Of a stretch of DNA of 57,964 nucleotides, positions 56,004 through 57,964 are shown one piece after another. A program made the translations under genes and the position numbers. The stretch spans positions 1 to 57,964 of the forward strand of contig JALJPK010000001.1 of the NCBI GenBank assembly GCA_022968985.1, in the 5' to 3' direction. Within the stretch, counting starts at the first letter, position 1. The number at the start of each line of letters is the position of its first letter. The notes below the pieces were generated by a model. It worked only from the letters and a program-made list of their open reading frames with translations. It was not told the origin of the DNA and searched no databases. This DNA comes from Pseudomonadales bacterium (GTDB lineage Bacteria > Pseudomonadota > Gammaproteobacteria > Pseudomonadales > Natronospirillaceae).

Positions 56004-57964
56004 ATGACCAAAATCGTCGTTGTAGGAAATGGAATGGTAGGACACCATTTTATTGATCAATTAGTTCAAAGCGAACAAGATTTTCAAATCACCACTTTTT
56101 GTGAAGAATCAAAATTAGCATACGATCGTGTGCAATTATCCGCTGTATTTTCTGGAAAAACTGAAGATGACTTAATGTTAACTTCTGAAGCCTATTATAA
56201 AGAGAATAACGTTGAGTATTTCATTAATGAAAAAGTCATCAGTATTGATCGTGAAAATAAGACGGTAGCCACTAATAAAGGCCATACGATAGGTTATGAC
56301 AAATTAGTATTAGCAACAGGTTCTTACCCATTTGTGCCACCTGTACCGGGTCATGAAAAAGAACATTGCCATGTTTATCGTACATTTGAAGATTTAAGAA
56401 AAATTAGAGAGTCTGCTAAAGATAGTAAATCTGGTGTTGTAATTGGCGGTGGTTTATTAGGTTTGGAAGCAGCTAACGCAGTTAAAAACTTAGGTGTTGA
56501 AACACACGTTGTAGAATTTGCACCTCGTTTGATGGCTGTTCAGCTTGATGAAGGTGGTGGAACATTATTACGTCATAAGATTGAGCAGCTAGGTGTTAAA
56601 GTACATACCAGCAAAAACACTCAAGAAATTGCAGATGGTACAACATCAAGATACACATTAAAGTTTGCTGATGGCGAAACACTTGATACCGATATGTTGG
56701 TTTTCTCTGCAGGTATACGCCCTCAAGATGAATTAGCACGAATTGCTGATTTAGAAATTGGCCCTCGTGGTGGTATCACTATTAATGACCAGTGTCAGAC
56801 TTCTGATAAAGATATTTTTGCTATTGGTGAATGTGCCCTTTGGGATAACAAAATTTTTGGTTTAGTAGCACCTGGTTACTCTATGAGTAAAACCGCAGCT
56901 GCAACCATAGCTAATAAAGAAGCTTCTTTTGAAGGCGCTGATATGAGTACTAAGCTAAAACTGCTTGGTATTGATGTATGTTCAATTGGTGATGCACACG
57001 CACATTCTGAAGGCGCTAAATCGTATACGTTTAATGACGAAGTAGACGGTGTTTACAAAAAGATCGTCACTAACGAAGCGGGCGATAAGTTAATAGGCGC
57101 TGTAATAGTCGGTGCATCTGAAGATTACGGAATGTGGTTACAACTTTGTTTAAATGAAACAAAATTACCTTGTTCGGCTAGCCAATTATTAGTACCTAGT
57201 GATGGTGCGGTATTGGACATTGAAATGCCAGATTCGGCAGTGATTTGTTCTTGTTACGACGTAACAAAAGGTGACATCGTAGCAGCAGTACAAGCTGGCG
57301 CAGCAACAATGGGTGATATCAAATCATCAACTGAAGCATCAACTGGTTGTGGCGGTTGTACAGCGTTAGTGCTAGAAACAATGAATAAAGAATTAACAAA
57401 CTTGGGTGTTGAAGTCAGTACCGATCTTTGTGAACATTTCAAATATTCTCGTCAAGAATTAGCTGATTTAATTCGTGTTAAAAAGATTAAAACATTCAAA
57501 GCGTTAATTACTGAGCACGGTTGTGGTAACGGTTGTGAAATCTGTCGTCCAGCAGTGGGTTCTATTCTTGCTTCATTCTGGAATGAATACATTCTTAAAG
57601 ATGATCATATAGGCCTTCAAGAAACCAATGATGTCTTCTTAGGTAATATTCAAAAAGACGGGACTTATTCAGTTGTTCCGCGTATTCCAGCAGGTGAATT
57701 AACACCAGATCAGTTAATTGCTTTGGGTCAAATTGGTAAAGAATATAATCTTTATACAAAAATTACCGGCGGTCAACGTGTCGATTTCTTTGGTGCACAA
57801 TTACATGAATTACCACCAATCTGGAAAAAACTGATTGATGCAGGGTTCGAGACAGGTCACGCATACGGTAAATCATTACGTACTGTTAAATCCTGTGTTG
57901 GTTCTACATGGTGTCGTTATGGAGTTTTAGATTCAGTTGGTTTTGCAATCGAATTAGAAGATCG
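56004..57964 (+). CDS. nirB: Nitrite reductase (NAD(P)H) large subunit, 3' partial
   Basis: 653 codons are visible, and the frame runs off the window end. In order: FAD/NAD(P)H oxidoreductase domains (KIVVVGNGMVGHHFI, then VVIGGGLLGLEAANAV, and FAIGECALW), a BFD-like [2Fe-2S] domain (CSCYDVTKGDIV with STGCGGC), a second BFD-like unit (HGCGNGCEICRPAVGS), and the start of the nitrite/sulfite reductase ferredoxin-like and sirohaem domain (SCVGSTWCRYG near the end). It reduces nitrite to ammonium in the cytoplasm. The nitrogen-type promoter argues for an assimilatory role. A nirD and nitrate reductase or transporter gene would be expected beyond the window. Confidence 0.95.
   Translation, partial: MTKIVVVGNGMVGHHFIDQLVQSEQDFQITTFCEESKLAYDRVQLSAVFSGKTEDDLMLTSEAYYKENNVEYFINEKVISIDRENKTVATNKGHTIGYDKLVLATGSYPFVPPVPGHEKEHCHVYRTFEDLRKIRESAKDSKSGVVIGGGLLGLEAANAVKNLGVETHVVEFAPRLMAVQLDEGGGTLLRHKIEQLGVKVHTSKNTQEIADGTTSRYTLKFADGETLDTDMLVFSAGIRPQDELARIADLEIGPRGGITINDQCQTSDKDIFAIGECALWDNKIFGLVAPGYSMSKTAAATIANKEASFEGADMSTKLKLLGIDVCSIGDAHAHSEGAKSYTFNDEVDGVYKKIVTNEAGDKLIGAVIVGASEDYGMWLQLCLNETKLPCSASQLLVPSDGAVLDIEMPDSAVICSCYDVTKGDIVAAVQAGAATMGDIKSSTEASTGCGGCTALVLETMNKELTNLGVEVSTDLCEHFKYSRQELADLIRVKKIKTFKALITEHGCGNGCEICRPAVGSILASFWNEYILKDDHIGLQETNDVFLGNIQKDGTYSVVPRIPAGELTPDQLIALGQIGKEYNLYTKITGGQRVDFFGAQLHELPPIWKKLIDAGFETGHAYGKSLRTVKSCVGSTWCRYGVLDSVGFAIELED

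Noticed and set aside
55690..56056. Plus-strand open frames across the cheY-nirB gap
   Set aside because: They overlap the nirB start, contain the promoter elements, lack ribosome sites and show no recognisable protein features.

Overview
The window looks like chromosomal DNA of a low-GC (by eye about one third G+C, not computed), probably marine gammaproteobacterium. The basis is the set of families: an MSHA pilus assembly operon, a hemC-hemD-hemX-hemY operon, trmL, a Lon-like S16 protease, acs, a DmdC/FadE5-like acyl-CoA dehydrogenase pair and an assimilatory-type nirB. I cannot fix genus or order. No rRNA, tRNA, insertion sequence, CRISPR array or phage gene was recognised.

Layout. (1) 1-10.9 kb: three consecutive large surface proteins (the first cut by the window edge). 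Each has an array of Ig-like (DUF5011) domains, a PKD-like domain and a BspA-type DUF285 repeat array of 25-residue units. Genes 2 and 3 start with lipoprotein signals, and each of the three genes ends in a near-identical terminator. (2) 11.2-12.2 kb: an unknown gene. (3) 12.3-17.3 kb, minus strand: a Lon-like protease, acs, a TfoX-N protein and a DUF2834 membrane protein, probably one operon. (4) 17.7-20.6 kb: small accessory genes (LOG-like, unknown, GNAT, GFA-like) and trmL. (5) 20.7-31.1 kb: the MSHA assembly operon mshI-mshI2-mshJ-mshK-mshL-mshM-mshN-[extra gene]-mshE-mshG, without the pilin half. (6) 31.7-34.6 kb, minus: a 60-residue protein, a hybrid histidine kinase and a small periplasmic molybdopterin-oxidoreductase-like partner. 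(7) 34.9-38.8 kb: two paralogous acyl-CoA dehydrogenases separated by four tandem copies of a 91-bp structured repeat that runs into the 5' end of the second gene. (8) 39-44.6 kb: a GNAT, two unknown exported or membrane-anchored proteins and an MFS transporter. (9) 44.7-48.7 kb: hemCDXY. (10) 49-55.4 kb: a small outer-membrane-type protein, then a type IV pilus minor-pilin cluster (fimT-like, pilV, pilW, pilX, a short pilY1, pilE). (11) A CheY-like regulator and, divergently, nirB (cut by the window end) behind a recognisable sigma-54 promoter with an NtrC-like site.

How it fits together. Two pilus-related blocks (assembly machinery at 21-31 kb, minor pilins at 50-55 kb) and the repeat-rich lipoproteins point to an attached or aggregating lifestyle. 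acs and the acyl-CoA dehydrogenases point to growth on acetate and acyl-CoAs, and nirB to nitrite assimilation under nitrogen control. Short perfect tandem repeats (6, 7, 8, 11, 18 and 91 bp units) recur in the intergenic regions and, as hexamers, inside two genes.

Best leads for something undescribed: the 91-bp tandem array that seems to have displaced the start of an acyl-CoA dehydrogenase gene; the extra MshEN-like plus TPR protein between mshN and mshE; the roughly 70-residue acidic insertion in the zinc-binding region of MshE; and the three-gene BspA/DUF5011 array.
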